Shown here piece by piece: positions 16,767 through 25,793 of a DNA stretch of 64,000 nucleotides. The notes beneath the pieces were generated by a model. That model made no database searches, was not told the origin of the DNA, and saw only the letters and a program-made list of their open reading frames with translations. Position numbers and translations under genes: made by a program. How positions within the stretch are numbered: the first letter of the stretch is position 1; each line of letters opens with the position of its first letter. Origin of the DNA: JALORV01 sp963780715 (lineage in GTDB: Bacteria > Pseudomonadota > Gammaproteobacteria > Burkholderiales > Burkholderiaceae_F); the NCBI GenBank assembly GCA_963780715.1, contig CAWADK010000002.1:124001-188000 (forward strand), given 5' to 3'.

Positions 16767-17871
16767 TCAGGCGCGCAGGTGCAACTCGTCCGCCTCGAAC
16801 GTCAGGTCCAGGGGTTCGATGACGACCTGCCTGTCACCGGTGCGCACGACACCGGCGTTCCAGGCCTCGACCCCGCACGAACGTGCGATGGCGACGCAGC
16901 GCTCGGCCTCGCTCGCCGCCACGAAGAGTGCGAAGCCGGCGCCCATGTTCAGACTGCCATAGGACTCGCGCGGCGGCAGGCCGGCGCGCTCGGCAATGAA
17001 GGCCAGCACCGGTGGCACGGGCGGCAGCGTGTGGATCCGGTAGCTGAAGCTGCCCGGGTGCCGCATGAGCTTGCGCCAGCCATGGCCGGTGATGTTGGCG
17101 CTGTAGCGCGGAACGATTCCCCGCCGCGGCCAGTGCCTCGGTCACCGGTGAGTAGAGCACCGTCGGCGTGAGCAGCGCCTCGCCGTACATCGAGTTGTCC
17201 GCCAGTGTCGTGCGATAGCCGTCCGGCAGCCGCTCGACGAGCTTGCGCGCCAGCGAGACACCGTTGGCGTGGATACCGCTCGAGGCCAGCAGCACGATCG
17301 CATCACCGTCGCCGAGCCGTTCGCCAAGCGTGAGCCGTGACTTCGGGCGGATCAGTCCGACGCACGATGCCGCCAGGTCGATGCGACCGGACTCGACCAC
17401 TCCGGCCAGCGCCGGGGTCTCGCCGCCGCCCCACGCGACGCCACTGCGATCGCACGCCGCGCGCCACCCTTCCACCAGGTCGCGCGCCCGCTCGGCGTCG
17501 GCAAACCACTCGCTGCCGCCGCTGGCCCAGTAGGCATGCACCGAGACCGGAGTTGCCCCCACGGTGATGATGTCGTTCAGCGCCATCGCCAGCGTGTCCT
17601 GGGCGATCAGGTCGTAGTAGCTGCGACCGGTGATTGCGCGCATGGCGTCGGCGACCAGGGCCTTGGTGCCAAGGCACTCGGTGATCGAGGCCAGGTAGAA
17701 CTCGCCGCAGTCGACGACGTAGGCCGACTCGCCGCGCGACGCCGCGACTTCGTGCAGTCCGTGGCGCGCGAGATTGCCGGCCGTGGCCGCCGCGGCGCGT
17801 TGCGCGAGAATCTTCAGCGGGTCGATGCTGGCGTAGTCGACGCCCGCCTGCTTGTAATCGAGAGGATTCAT
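16767..17871 (-). pseudogene. purM: Divergent phosphoribosylformylglycinamidine cyclo-ligase (AIR synthase), one frameshift
   Basis: AIR synthase closes the imidazole ring in purine synthesis. The protein begins MNPLDYKQAGVDYASIDPLK and contains ITECLGTKALVAD in place of the canonical DGVGTK loop, GGGETPAL, and GLIRPKSRLTLGERLGDGD. After VTEALAAAG the frame breaks. Removing one base from the CCCC run at 17119-17122 restores IVPRYSANITGHGW and joins the C-terminal part (FALFVAAS, then the end at 16767). The restored length is about 367 residues. It belongs to the divergent branch of PurM rather than the E. coli-like one. The neighbouring hda supports the identity. Confidence 0.8.
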
Positions 17872-17971
17872 GGACTTGGGCGCCTGGGCGGCCCGGTAGA
17901 CTTGCGCGCCGCGCGTGGACAGCGAAGACCCGGATTGTAAGGTGCGGGCCCGTGCACCGCGCCCCATTTCA

Positions 17972-18640
17972 ATGACTCATCGACCGCAACAGCTGGCGCT
18001 CGATCTGCTGCAGCCGCCGCGGCCCTCGTTCGACAGTTTCGTCGTGGGCCGCAACGCAGAGGCGATCGCCGCCCTGCTGGCCACCGCGACAGGCGCGGGC
18101 GAACGCTTCGTCTACCTCTGGGGCAGCCCCGGCAGCGGCCGGTCCCACCTGCTGCAGGCGGTCGCCGCGTGCGGGCCAAGCCGCGCCTGCAACGATTCCG
18201 AGGCCCAGATCGAGTTCGATCCTGCGATCCGGCTTTACCTGATCGACGACGTCGATCGCCTGTCGGAGGCCGGCCAGCACCGCCTGTTCGTGCTGATGAA
18301 CGAAGTCCGGGCGGCGCCTGCCGCCGCCATCGTGGCCGCCGGAGATCGCCCGCCCGCCCAGCTCCCGTTGCGCGACGACGTCAGGACGCGGCTCGCCTGG
18401 GGCCTCGTTTACCAGCTCCACGAACTCACCGATACCGACAAGGAAGACGCGCTGCGGGCACACGCCGCCGCCCGCGGCATCGTGCTGCCGCCCGAGGTAC
18501 TGGCCTACGTGCTGACCCACATGCCGCGCGACATGCGCACGCTGATGGCCATTCTGGACGCGCTCGATGCCTATGCCATGGCCGCCCAGCGTGCCATCAC
18601 CGTGCCGCTGGTCCGCGAGTGGGCGCTGTCAGGCGCGTGA
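17972..18640 (+). CDS. hda: DnaA regulatory inactivator Hda
   Basis: Hda is the AAA+ protein that, with the beta clamp, stimulates ATP hydrolysis by DnaA to prevent over-initiation. The clamp-binding peptide is at the N-terminus (QLALDL at residues 6-11, after MTHRP). The P-loop is GSPGSGRSHLL, with Arg in place of Lys as in other Hda proteins. The Walker B region is LYLIDDVDRL. The C-terminal domain has LTHMPRDMRTLMAILDALD. The 222-residue length is normal. The ATG at 17972 places the clamp motif correctly, which decides the start. Confidence 0.93.
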   Translation: MTHRPQQLALDLLQPPRPSFDSFVVGRNAEAIAALLATATGAGERFVYLWGSPGSGRSHLLQAVAACGPSRACNDSEAQIEFDPAIRLYLIDDVDRLSEAGQHRLFVLMNEVRAAPAAAIVAAGDRPPAQLPLRDDVRTRLAWGLVYQLHELTDTDKEDALRAHAAARGIVLPPEVLAYVLTHMPRDMRTLMAILDALDAYAMAAQRAITVPLVREWALSGA

Positions 18641-18650
18641 GCCGCGTGCG

Positions 18651-18663
18651 TAAAATCCCCCCG
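18651..18663 (+). promoter_or_regulatory. -10-like box directly before HAD phosphatase gene
   Basis: TAAAAT (18651-18656) followed by CCCCCCG ends seven bases before the ATG at 18664, the same spacing as at mutL. It may give a leaderless internal transcript between hda and pcnB. Confidence 0.4.
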
Positions 18664-19338
18664 ATGCATCTCGCGCTCTTCGACCTCGACCACACGTTGC
18701 TGCCGATCGACAGCGCCGACACGTGGTCCCATCACGTCGTGCGGCGCGGCGGACTCGACGGCGCCGAATACGGCGCACGAATCCGCCAGTTCGCCGAGCA
18801 GTACCGGGCCGGCACCTTCGACGTCGATGCCTACGTGCGCTTCCAGATGGAACTGCTGGCCGCATTCCCACGCGCCACGCTCGACGACTGGCATCATGAG
18901 TTCATGCAGAGCCATGTCGGACCCGCTGTCCGCGAACAGGCACGCGCGCTGGTCGAGCAGCATCGCGCCCGCGGCGACGAACTCGCGCTGGTCACCGGCA
19001 CCAATGCCTACGTCGTGACACCGATTGCGCGCGAATTCGGGATCGACCATGTGCTGGCGGTCGAGCCCGAGGAGCGGGACGGCCGCTTCACCGGCGGCTA
19101 TGTCGGCACCCACACCTACCAGGACGGCAAGGTGCGGAAGGTCGAGGAGTGGCTTGCCGCGCGGGGCCATACGCTCGCCGACACGACGACGACGTTCTAC
19201 AGCGATTCGATCAACGACCTGCCACTGCTGGAGAAGGTCGACTTCCCGGTCGTGACCAACGGCGACCCGCGGCTGCTCGCGGTCGCGCGCGAGCGCGGCT
19301 GGCCGATGCTGCAGCTGTTCGAGCCTGCGCATGCCTAG
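18664..19338 (+). CDS. HAD-IB family phosphatase (SerB-like)
   Basis: The 224-residue protein begins with the HAD nucleophile motif FDLDHTLLPIDSADTW, followed by a helical cap (GAEYGARIRQFAEQYRAG). Motif II is LALVTGTNAYVVTPIAR. Motif III and IV are represented by HTYQDGKVRKVEEW and FYSDSINDLPLLEKVDFPV. It belongs to the HAD-IB group that includes SerB and phosphoserine/histidinol-type phosphatases, and the family is regularly found between hda and pcnB in Burkholderiales. The substrate is not established. Confidence 0.9.
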   Translation: MHLALFDLDHTLLPIDSADTWSHHVVRRGGLDGAEYGARIRQFAEQYRAGTFDVDAYVRFQMELLAAFPRATLDDWHHEFMQSHVGPAVREQARALVEQHRARGDELALVTGTNAYVVTPIAREFGIDHVLAVEPEERDGRFTGGYVGTHTYQDGKVRKVEEWLAARGHTLADTTTTFYSDSINDLPLLEKVDFPVVTNGDPRLLAVARERGWPMLQLFEPAHA

Positions 19339-19368
19339 CCGCACGACCTGCCGCGCAGCGAGCGCCGC

Positions 19369-20748
19369 ATGATCAAGCGCGTCATCGAGCGCGTCACGAC
19401 GCTGTTCTCGCGCAAGCCGCGCAAGTCACGCGAACCGAAGCGCATCGGCGCGGAAGTTCACGGCATCAACCAGGAACTGGTGGCGCGCTCGGCATTGCGC
19501 GTCTGCGAAACACTGCAGAAGGCGGGTTTCCGCGCGTACCTGGTCGGCGGCGCCGTGCGCGATCTTCTTCTTGGAGTGGCACCGAAGGACTTCGACATCG
19601 CGACCGATGCCACGCCGGAGCAGGTCAAGTCGCACTTCCGGCGCGCGATCATCATCGGGCGGCGCTTCCGCCTCGTGCACGTGATGTTCGGCCAGGAGAC
19701 GATCGAAGTCTCGACCTTCCGCGCGCTCGACAATCCGGACCGCCAGACCGACGCGCACGGCCGCGTGCTGGCCGACAACCTGTTCGGCGAGCAGCACGAA
19801 GATGCCACCCGCCGCGACTTCACGGTGAACGCGCTCTACTACGATCCCACGACGCGCGAGGTGATCGACTACCACGACGGCGTGAAGGATCTGCGCCGCA
19901 AGCGGATGCGCATGATCGGCGACCCCGAGACGCGCTACCGCGAGGATCCGGTGCGCATGCTGCGCGCGGTCCGCTTCGCGGCCAAGCTCGGATTCGAGAT
20001 CGACGAGGCCACGCGCGAGCCGATCCCGCGTCTGGCCGGGCTGATCGAGAACGTCCCGGCCGCGCGCCTGTTCGACGAGATGCTGAAGCTCCTGACCAGT
20101 GGTCATTCGGTGGCCTGCATCACGCGGCTGCGCATGGAAGGCCTGCACCACGGCCTGCTGCCGCTGCTCGATGTGATACTGGAGCAGCCGGCCGGCGAGC
20201 GCTTCGTGCTGCAGGCGCTGGCGCGCACCGACGAACGCGTGCTGTCGGGCAAGTCGGTTTCGCCCGGGTTCCTCTTTGCCACGCTGCTCTGGCACGACGT
20301 GCTGGTCAAGTGGAACGCGCGCACGGCCAAGGGTGAGCATCGAATCCCCGCGCTCAATGCCGCGATCGACGACACGCTCGACGCCCAGACTGAGAAGCTC
20401 TCGGTGCAACGCCGCTTCGTCTCCGACATGCGTGAGATCTGGGGCCTGCAGCCGCGCTTCGAGCGGCGAGCCGGTCGTTCGGCGTACCGCCTTCTGGAGC
20501 ACCTCCGATTTCGCGCCGGTTATGATTTCCTGCTTCTGCGCGCCGCCGCGGACGAAGTCCCGGCCGAACTGGCCGACTGGTGGACCCGGTTCTCGCTGGC
20601 GAAAGAAGAAGAACGCGAACGACTGGTCGAGGAGGCCGAGCGCAGCGCGGCCCCGGAAGCCCCCGGACGCAAGCGGCGACGTCGGTCACGCGGCAAGGGC
20701 GGCCGGGGGCCGGCGGCCGCGGCCGCAACCGACACTGAAATGATCTAA
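19369..20748 (+). CDS. pcnB: Poly(A) polymerase I
   Basis: PcnB adds 3' poly(A) tails that promote RNA decay. The nucleotidyltransferase head contains LVGGAVRDLLLG and KDFDIATDAT with the two catalytic Asp residues, then RRAIIIGRRFRLVHV and RRDFTVNALYYDP. The neck region is DPVRMLRAVRFAAKLGFEID. The C-terminal tail is basic (GRKRRRRSRGKGGRG), as expected for RNA binding. It has 459 residues and is distinguished from a CCA-adding enzyme by the long C-terminus and motif spacing. The N-terminus has a short basic stretch that PcnB proteins often carry. Confidence 0.93.
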   Translation: MIKRVIERVTTLFSRKPRKSREPKRIGAEVHGINQELVARSALRVCETLQKAGFRAYLVGGAVRDLLLGVAPKDFDIATDATPEQVKSHFRRAIIIGRRFRLVHVMFGQETIEVSTFRALDNPDRQTDAHGRVLADNLFGEQHEDATRRDFTVNALYYDPTTREVIDYHDGVKDLRRKRMRMIGDPETRYREDPVRMLRAVRFAAKLGFEIDEATREPIPRLAGLIENVPAARLFDEMLKLLTSGHSVACITRLRMEGLHHGLLPLLDVILEQPAGERFVLQALARTDERVLSGKSVSPGFLFATLLWHDVLVKWNARTAKGEHRIPALNAAIDDTLDAQTEKLSVQRRFVSDMREIWGLQPRFERRAGRSAYRLLEHLRFRAGYDFLLLRAAADEVPAELADWWTRFSLAKEEERERLVEEAERSAAPEAPGRKRRRRSRGKGGRGPAAAAATDTEMI

Positions 20749-20757
20749 CCGGCAACT

Positions 20758-21258
20758 GTGAAGCGGACCGCATACATCGGACTCGGGTCGAACCAGGGCG
20801 ACGTCGTCGAGGCCCTGAATTCCGCCATCGAGTCGCTGCGCTCGATCGAGCAGACCGAGTTCGTCTCGGTGTCGCCGTACTACCGCTCGGCACCCATCGA
20901 CGCGCCAGGGCCGGACTACCTGAACGCCGTGGCCAAGGTCGAAACCTCGCTGGAACCCTACGCCCTGCTGCTGCACCTGCTGGACATCGAGCTGATGCTG
21001 GGGCGCAAACGCCGCGGCCTGAAGAAGAACGCGCCGCGCAACGTGGATCTCGACCTGCTGCTGCTCGGCGACATGATCATCCAGAGCACGCCGCTGACGC
21101 TGCCGCATCCGCGGCTTCACCTGCGCGCCTTCGTGCTGCGCCCGCTGCTCGACCTGGCGCCGGAGATCCGCATTCCCGGCCAGGGCCTGGCATCGTCCTT
21201 CCTGGACTCGGTCGAAGACCAGAAGATCGAGCCGCACGAAGCGCCCGCCGCGCCCTGA
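20758..21258 (+). CDS. folK: 2-amino-4-hydroxy-6-hydroxymethyldihydropteridine pyrophosphokinase
   Basis: FolK transfers pyrophosphate from ATP to the pterin in folate synthesis. The diagnostic motifs are YIGLGSNQGD near the start, the SPYYRSAPI segment, the catalytic NAPRNVDLDLLLLGD, and LPHPRLHLRAFVLRPLLDL. The 166-residue length is usual. Translation starts at GTG 20758, nine bases after pcnB. It precedes the DMT gene and dNK-panB-panC. Confidence 0.95.
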   Translation: MKRTAYIGLGSNQGDVVEALNSAIESLRSIEQTEFVSVSPYYRSAPIDAPGPDYLNAVAKVETSLEPYALLLHLLDIELMLGRKRRGLKKNAPRNVDLDLLLLGDMIIQSTPLTLPHPRLHLRAFVLRPLLDLAPEIRIPGQGLASSFLDSVEDQKIEPHEAPAAP

Positions 21259-21272
21259 TTCCGGGCCCTCCG

Positions 21273-21629
21273 ATGTCTGGACTGCCGGTCCTCGCGCAGA
21301 CCACGCTCCTGCTGATCGGCTCGAACGTGTTCATGACGTTCGCCTGGTATGCGCATCTCAGGAACCTGAACGACAAGCCGTGGTGGATCGCGGCCTTCGT
21401 CAGCTGGGGCGTGGCGCTCTTCGAGTACCTGCTGCAGGTGCCGGGCAATCGCATCGGGTACACCGAGTACTCGCTCGCGCAGCTCAAGATCCTGCAGGAA
21501 GTGATCACACTGTCGGTGTTCGTTCCGTTCGCGATCTTCTACATGAAGGAAGCGCCGCGCCTCGACTTCCTGTGGGCAGGCCTGTGCCTGATCGGGGCGG
21601 TCTATTTCATCTTCCGCGGACCGTCGTGA
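21273..21629 (+). CDS. DMT family protein, DUF486
   Basis: This is a 118-residue inner-membrane protein with four hydrophobic segments. FMTFAWYAHLRN and FEYLLQVPGNRIGYTEYSLAQLKILQE are strongly characteristic of the DUF486 small multidrug/metabolite-like family. The transport substrate is unknown. It sits between folK and the deoxynucleoside kinase and overlaps the latter's start codon, so it is part of the same transcript. Confidence 0.9.
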   Translation: MSGLPVLAQTTLLLIGSNVFMTFAWYAHLRNLNDKPWWIAAFVSWGVALFEYLLQVPGNRIGYTEYSLAQLKILQEVITLSVFVPFAIFYMKEAPRLDFLWAGLCLIGAVYFIFRGPS

Positions 21630-22267
21630 TCGCCGGCCGTTACCGCTACGTGGCGATCGAAGGCCCAATCGGCGCCGGCAAGACATCGCTCGCGCGCAAG
21701 CTGGCCGAGCACTACCAGGCCCACACGCTGCTGGAACGGCCGGAAGCCAATCCCTTCCTCGAGCGCTTCTACACCGACCGCAAGCGTTTTGCGCTGCCGA
21801 CCCAGCTCTTCTTCCTCTTCCAGCGGGTCCAGCAGCTGGCCGAGGTGCGTCAGCTCGATCTGTTCCAGTCGCTGCTGTTTGCGGACTTCCTGCTCGACAA
21901 GGACCCGCTGTTCGCGCGCCTGACACTGGCGGACGACGAGCTGCGCCTGTATGAACAGATCCTGGCGCAGCTGCGTCCGCAGACCACGGCGCCTGACCTC
22001 GTCATCCACCTGCAGGCGCGTCCCGAAGTACTGGCTGAGCGCGTCGCCCGGCGCGGCAATCCGATTGAAGCCCGCGTCGACGAGGACTATCTCGCGGCGC
22101 TGGCGGAGAGCTACACGCGCTTTTTTCACCAGTACGAGGCCGCGCCGGTACTGACCGTCAATACCGAGCATCTGAACCCGATCGACAGCGACACCGACTT
22201 CCGGCTGTTGCTCGACCGCATCGGCAAGTTGCGCGGACGCCGCGAATACTTCAATCTCGCGGCATGA
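21626..22267 (+). CDS. Deoxynucleoside kinase (dAK/dGK family)
   Basis: The P-loop is AIEGPIGAGKTSLARKL, followed by the substrate-binding ERPEANPFLERFY, a typical pattern of bacterial deoxyadenosine/deoxyguanosine kinases. Also present are QLFFLFQRVQQL and the LID-like ARRGNPIEARVDEDYL. The 213-residue enzyme would salvage purine deoxynucleosides. The GTG at 21626 overlaps the stop of the DUF486 gene, and the gene in turn overlaps panB by 4 bases. The dNK-panB-panC order is common in betaproteobacteria. Confidence 0.9.
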   Translation: MIAGRYRYVAIEGPIGAGKTSLARKLAEHYQAHTLLERPEANPFLERFYTDRKRFALPTQLFFLFQRVQQLAEVRQLDLFQSLLFADFLLDKDPLFARLTLADDELRLYEQILAQLRPQTTAPDLVIHLQARPEVLAERVARRGNPIEARVDEDYLAALAESYTRFFHQYEAAPVLTVNTEHLNPIDSDTDFRLLLDRIGKLRGRREYFNLAA

Positions 22268-23094
22268 GCACTCATCCGCAAGCACCCGCCCCCGGTTCGC
22301 GCAAGCCGGTCACGCTGCCGCGACTGCGCGAAATGCGCACGAACGCAGAGCCGATCGCAATGCTGACCTGTTACGACGCGAGCTTCGCGCGGCTGCTCGA
22401 TCAGCAGGGCGTGGACTGCATCCTGGTCGGCGATTCGCTCGGGATGGTGGTCCAGGGCCTCGACTCGACGCTGCCGGTAACGCTTGATGAGGTGGCTTAC
22501 CACACGCGCTGCGTGGCGCGCGGGATCACGGCCGCATGGTTGATGGCCGACATGCCGTTCGGCAGCTACCAGGGCGGCCCGCAGCTGGCGTTCGACAACG
22601 CGGTGCGACTGATGCAGGCCGGCGCCAAGATGGTAAAGCTCGAGGGCGGCGCGTGGCTGGCACCGACGGTCGCGTTCCTGGTGGAACGCGGCATTCCGGT
22701 ATGCGCGCATCTCGGGCTGACGCCGCAGTCGGTGCACGCGCTCGGCGGCTATCGAATCCAGGGCCGCAGTGAAAGCGAGGCCGAGCGCCTGCTGGCGGAC
22801 GCCCGCGCACTCGACGCCGCCGGCGCCGCGATGGTGGTGCTCGAACTCATGCCCTCGGCGCTGGCCGAACGCGTCACGCAGGCGGTGTCGATGCCGACCA
22901 TCGGCATTGGCGCCGGCACGGCGGTGTCGGGCCAGGTGCTGGTGCTGCACGACATGCTCGACGTCTACCCCGGCAAGAAGCCCCGCTTCGTGCGCAACTT
23001 CATGCTCGGCCAGACCGAAATCGGCGCGGCCGTCGCGGCCTACGTCGCGGCCGTGAAGGACCGCAGCTTCCCGGCGCCCGAGCACGGCTACTGA
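22264..23094 (+). CDS. panB: 3-methyl-2-oxobutanoate hydroxymethyltransferase
   Basis: PanB adds a hydroxymethyl group from methylene-THF to ketoisovalerate, the first step toward pantothenate. MLTCYDASFARLLD, LVGDSLGMVVQG (metal-binding Asp), MVKLEGGAW, HLGLTPQSVH and GIGAGTAVSGQVLVLHDMLD are all present in order. The 276-residue length is typical. It starts with ATG in a 4-base overlap with the kinase gene. Confidence 0.96.
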   Translation: MSTHPQAPAPGSRKPVTLPRLREMRTNAEPIAMLTCYDASFARLLDQQGVDCILVGDSLGMVVQGLDSTLPVTLDEVAYHTRCVARGITAAWLMADMPFGSYQGGPQLAFDNAVRLMQAGAKMVKLEGGAWLAPTVAFLVERGIPVCAHLGLTPQSVHALGGYRIQGRSESEAERLLADARALDAAGAAMVVLELMPSALAERVTQAVSMPTIGIGAGTAVSGQVLVLHDMLDVYPGKKPRFVRNFMLGQTEIGAAVAAYVAAVKDRSFPAPEHGY

Positions 23095-23157
23095 GGCCGG
23101 CCAAGCCCTACAATCCGCCGCCTTGCCCCCGGGTGCTCCTCGACAGGCGCCGCTCCG

Positions 23158-24000
23158 ATGAAAGTCGTCCACACGATCGAAGAACTGCGGGACCAGCTGC
23201 GCGGCCAGAACCGGATCGCGTTCGTGCCGACGATGGGCAACCTGCATGCGGCGCACCTGTCGCTGATGGCGATGGCGCACCAGCACGGCGACCCGGTGGT
23301 TGCGTCGATCTTCGTCAACCGGCTGCAGTTCGGGCCGAACGAGGACTTCGACAAGTACCCGCGCACGCTGCAGGACGACATCGACAAGCTGCAGAAGCAC
23401 AACCATGTGTATGTGCTGTTCGCGCCGAACGAGCAGGAGATGTACCCCGAGCCGCAGAACTACCGCGTGCAGCCGCCGCATGACCTCGGCGACATCCTGG
23501 AGGGCGAGTTCCGGCCCGGCTTCTTCGTCGGAGTCTCCACCGTCGTGCTCAAGCTCTTCTCCTGCGTGCAGCCGCGCGTGGCCATATTCGGCAAGAAGGA
23601 CTATCAGCAGCTGATGATCGTGCGCAACATGTGCAAGCAGTTCGCGCTGCCGACCGAAATCATTCCGCATGAGACGGTGCGCGATCCCGACGGCCTGGCC
23701 ATGTCCTCGCGCAACCGCTTTCTTTCGGAGCCCGAGCGCAAGGAAGCGCCGCGCCTGTACGCGACGCTCAATGAGGTCCGCGATCGCCTCCGCGCAGGAG
23801 AGGTGGATGTCGCCCGCATCGAGCACGATGCGCAGCGAGTCCTGTCCGCAAACGGCTGGAAGGTCGACTACGTTTCCGTGCGCCGTCGTCGCGACCTCAA
23901 TGCGCCCACCGCCGGCGAGGTCGCGGCCGGCGAACTGCTGGTCGTGCTGGCCGCCGCGAAACTCGGCGCGACCCGGCTGATCGACAACCTGGAAATCTGA
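23158..24000 (+). CDS. panC: Pantothenate synthetase
   Basis: PanC condenses pantoate and beta-alanine using ATP. The sequence shows VPTMGNLHAAHLSLM, FVNRLQFGPNEDFDKYPR, FGKKDYQQL and SSRNRFLSEPER, the last being the KMSKS-like loop. The first HxGH motif of this nucleotidyltransferase family reads HAAH here, with Gly replaced by Ala. The rest is fully conserved, so activity is likely. A TACAAT box followed by CCGCCG (23109-23120) lies in the 63-base gap after panB, suggesting its own promoter. Confidence 0.95.
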   Translation: MKVVHTIEELRDQLRGQNRIAFVPTMGNLHAAHLSLMAMAHQHGDPVVASIFVNRLQFGPNEDFDKYPRTLQDDIDKLQKHNHVYVLFAPNEQEMYPEPQNYRVQPPHDLGDILEGEFRPGFFVGVSTVVLKLFSCVQPRVAIFGKKDYQQLMIVRNMCKQFALPTEIIPHETVRDPDGLAMSSRNRFLSEPERKEAPRLYATLNEVRDRLRAGEVDVARIEHDAQRVLSANGWKVDYVSVRRRRDLNAPTAGEVAAGELLVVLAAAKLGATRLIDNLEI

Positions 24001-24470
24001 TGCCGGATCCCGCGAACTGGCCTGCCGGGCTGGAGTACGTCGGCTTCTGGGCACGCGTCGGCGCGGCGCTGATCGACAGCGTGCTGCTGCTGGCGATCGT
24101 CACGCCACTGCTCTACTGGTTCTACGGTCCGAGCTACTTCGTCGAGGGCGGCGCGGTGCACGGAGCGGTTGACGTGCTGCTCAATTGGGTGCTGCCTGCG
24201 GTCGCCGTCATCGTGTTCTGGCTCTACCGCCAGGCCACCCCGGGCAAGATGGTGATCAAGGCGCGCATCGTCGACGCCGACACTGCGCGACCACCGTCCA
24301 CCGGGCAACTGATCGGCCGTTACTTCGCCTACTACATCTCCATCATCCCGCTCTGCCTCGGCCTCTTCTGGGTCGCATTCGACGCCCGCAAGCAGGGCTG
24401 GCACGACAAGCTTGCCCGGACCGTGGTGGTGCGCGACCGCCGCACCGGCACGACTGCCGGCGCGCGCTGA
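24000..24470 (+). CDS. RDD family membrane protein
   Basis: The 156-residue protein shows the family pattern of an Arg near the start of the first hydrophobic segment (ARVGAALIDSVLLLAIVTP), then a second segment with YRQATPGKMVIKARIVD, and a third with GRYFAYYISIIPLCLGLFWVAFD. RDD proteins are small membrane proteins of largely unknown role; some are linked to ion exchange. The start overlaps the last base of panC, so it is co-transcribed. A strong tRNA promoter follows immediately. Confidence 0.87.
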   Translation: MPDPANWPAGLEYVGFWARVGAALIDSVLLLAIVTPLLYWFYGPSYFVEGGAVHGAVDVLLNWVLPAVAVIVFWLYRQATPGKMVIKARIVDADTARPPSTGQLIGRYFAYYISIIPLCLGLFWVAFDARKQGWHDKLARTVVVRDRRTGTTAGAR

Positions 24471-24478
24471 CTGCGCGT

Positions 24479-24507
24479 TTGGTACGCCGAGGCCTTTCAT
24501 AGATAAT
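24479..24507 (+). promoter_or_regulatory. Sigma-70 promoter of tRNA-Leu
   Basis: TTGGTA (24479-24484) and GATAAT (24502-24507) are separated by exactly 17 bases. Initiation would fall about 24514, just before the tRNA at 24518. Confidence 0.7.
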
Positions 24508-24517
24508 TCGCCGCCCA

Positions 24518-24604
24518 GCCGGGATGGCGGAACTGGTAGACGCACGGGACTCAAAATCCCGCGGTAGCAATACCGTAAGGGTTCGATTCCCTTTCCCGGC
24601 ACCA
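24518..24604 (+). tRNA. tRNA-Leu (anticodon CAA)
   Basis: The 87-base sequence folds as a class II tRNA. The acceptor GCCGGGA pairs with TCCCGGC, the anticodon arm is GGGA-CTCAAAA-TCCC with CAA as anticodon, the variable arm is long (CGGTAGCAATACCG), and the T-arm is GGTTCGATTCC. CCA is encoded. It reads UUG leucine codons. Confidence 0.96.
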
Positions 24605-24631
24605 CGTTGATTGCGGCCTGTCTGTTGATGT

Positions 24632-24723
24632 GCGGGCCGACGCCCGGCCGCCCGAAGGCGGCCCGCCTAACTTTGGCGCCGAGGGTGCACGTGCGACGCG
24701 AAGCGTCGCGTACACCCGAGGCG
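24632..24723 (+). repeat. Dispersed two-hairpin element, copy A, before queA
   Basis: Hairpin 1 is GCGGGCCG (24632-24639) pairing with CGGCCCGC (24659-24666), with CGCCCGGCCGCCCGAAG as loop. Hairpin 2 is CGCC-GA-GGGTG pairing with CACCC-GA-GGCG around an internal loop CACGT/GTA and an inner stem GCGACGC/GCGTCGC with GAA loop. The element ends 9 bases before the queA ATG. It shares its layout with copies at 27432 and 33998. Confidence 0.7.
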
Positions 24724-24732
24724 AAGAGCGAT

Positions 24733-25793
24733 ATGGCCGGTCAAGCCATCGTCGACCGCGAGCTGACGCTCGACGAATTCGACTACGAACTCCCTGACGA
24801 GCTGATTGCGCAGCAGCCGCTGCCCGAGCGTGGCGCGAGCCGGCTGCTGCATGTCACGGCCGGCGGCCTGCACGATCTCGTCTTTGCGGACATCGAGCGG
24901 CTGCTCGCTCCGGGCGACCTGCTCGTGTTCAACGACACCCGCGTCATCAAGGCACGCCTTGCTCGGCCACAAGGCCAGCGGCGGCAGGGTCGAGGCGCTG
25001 GTCGAGCGCGTATTGGAGCCGAATCTCGCGCTGGCGCTGGTCAGGACCAGCCACCGGCCCGCGCCGGGCACTTCCTTTCTGTTTGGCGACGACGTGCGGG
25101 CGACCGTCGAAGGGCGCCGCGAGGACTTCTTCCTGTTGCGCTTCGAATCGCGACGTGCTTGCTGTGCTCGAACAGCATGGCCACGTGCCGCTGCCGCCCT
25201 ACATCGCGCACGCCGACACCGCGGTCGATGCCGAGCGCTATCAGACGGTCTACGCAGCGCGGCCCGGTGCGGTCGCAGCGCCCACGGCGGGCCTGCACTT
25301 CACGACGCCGTTGCTCGATCGGCTGCGGGCACGAGGCGTGCAGATGGCACGCGTCACCCTGCATGTCGGGGCGGGAACGTTCCAGCCGGTGCGGGTACAG
25401 CGGCTCGCGGACCACCGAATGCACAGCGAGTGGTACGACGTGCCGCTGGCCACGGCGAACGCCATCAACGAAGCGAGAGGCGAACACCGGCGTGTCGTGG
25501 CCGTGGGCACCACGAGCCTGCGCGCGCTCGAATCGGCCGCCGTGGCGGTAGGCGGTGACTTCGTGGTTCAACCGGGCAGCCGCGATACAACGCTCTTCAT
25601 CACGCCGGGATACACGTTTCGCATCGTCGATCGCCTGATCACCAACTTCCACCTGCCGCGCTCGACGCTACTGATGCTCGTCAGCGCGTTCGCCGGTACA
25701 GAACGCATACGGACCGCGTATGCGCATGCGATTGCGCAGCGCTACCGTTTCTTCAGCTACGGCGATGCGATGCTGCTGGAGCGCGCGCGATGA
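24733..25793 (+). pseudogene. queA: S-adenosylmethionine:tRNA ribosyltransferase-isomerase, two frameshifts
   Basis: QueA attaches the epoxycyclopentane ring of queuosine using the ribosyl part of SAM. The N-terminal frame gives DYELPDELIAQQPLPERGAS and LLVFNDTRVIKARL. An extra T in the TT at 24959-24960 shifts the frame, which continues as LGHKASGGRVEALVERVL and FLFGDDVRATVEG. A second extra base near 25150 leads into HVPLPPYI, VAAPTAGLHFTTPLL and TNFHLPRSTLLMLVSAFAG to the normal end. The joined length is about 352 residues with all motifs kept. It overlaps tgt by 4 bases. Sequence error and recent decay are both possible. Confidence 0.88.

Noticed and set aside
22126..24054. 642-codon minus-strand frame over panB-panC
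   Set aside because: The sense strand encodes complete PanB and PanC; the antisense product is His/Arg/Gln-rich with no recognisable domain.
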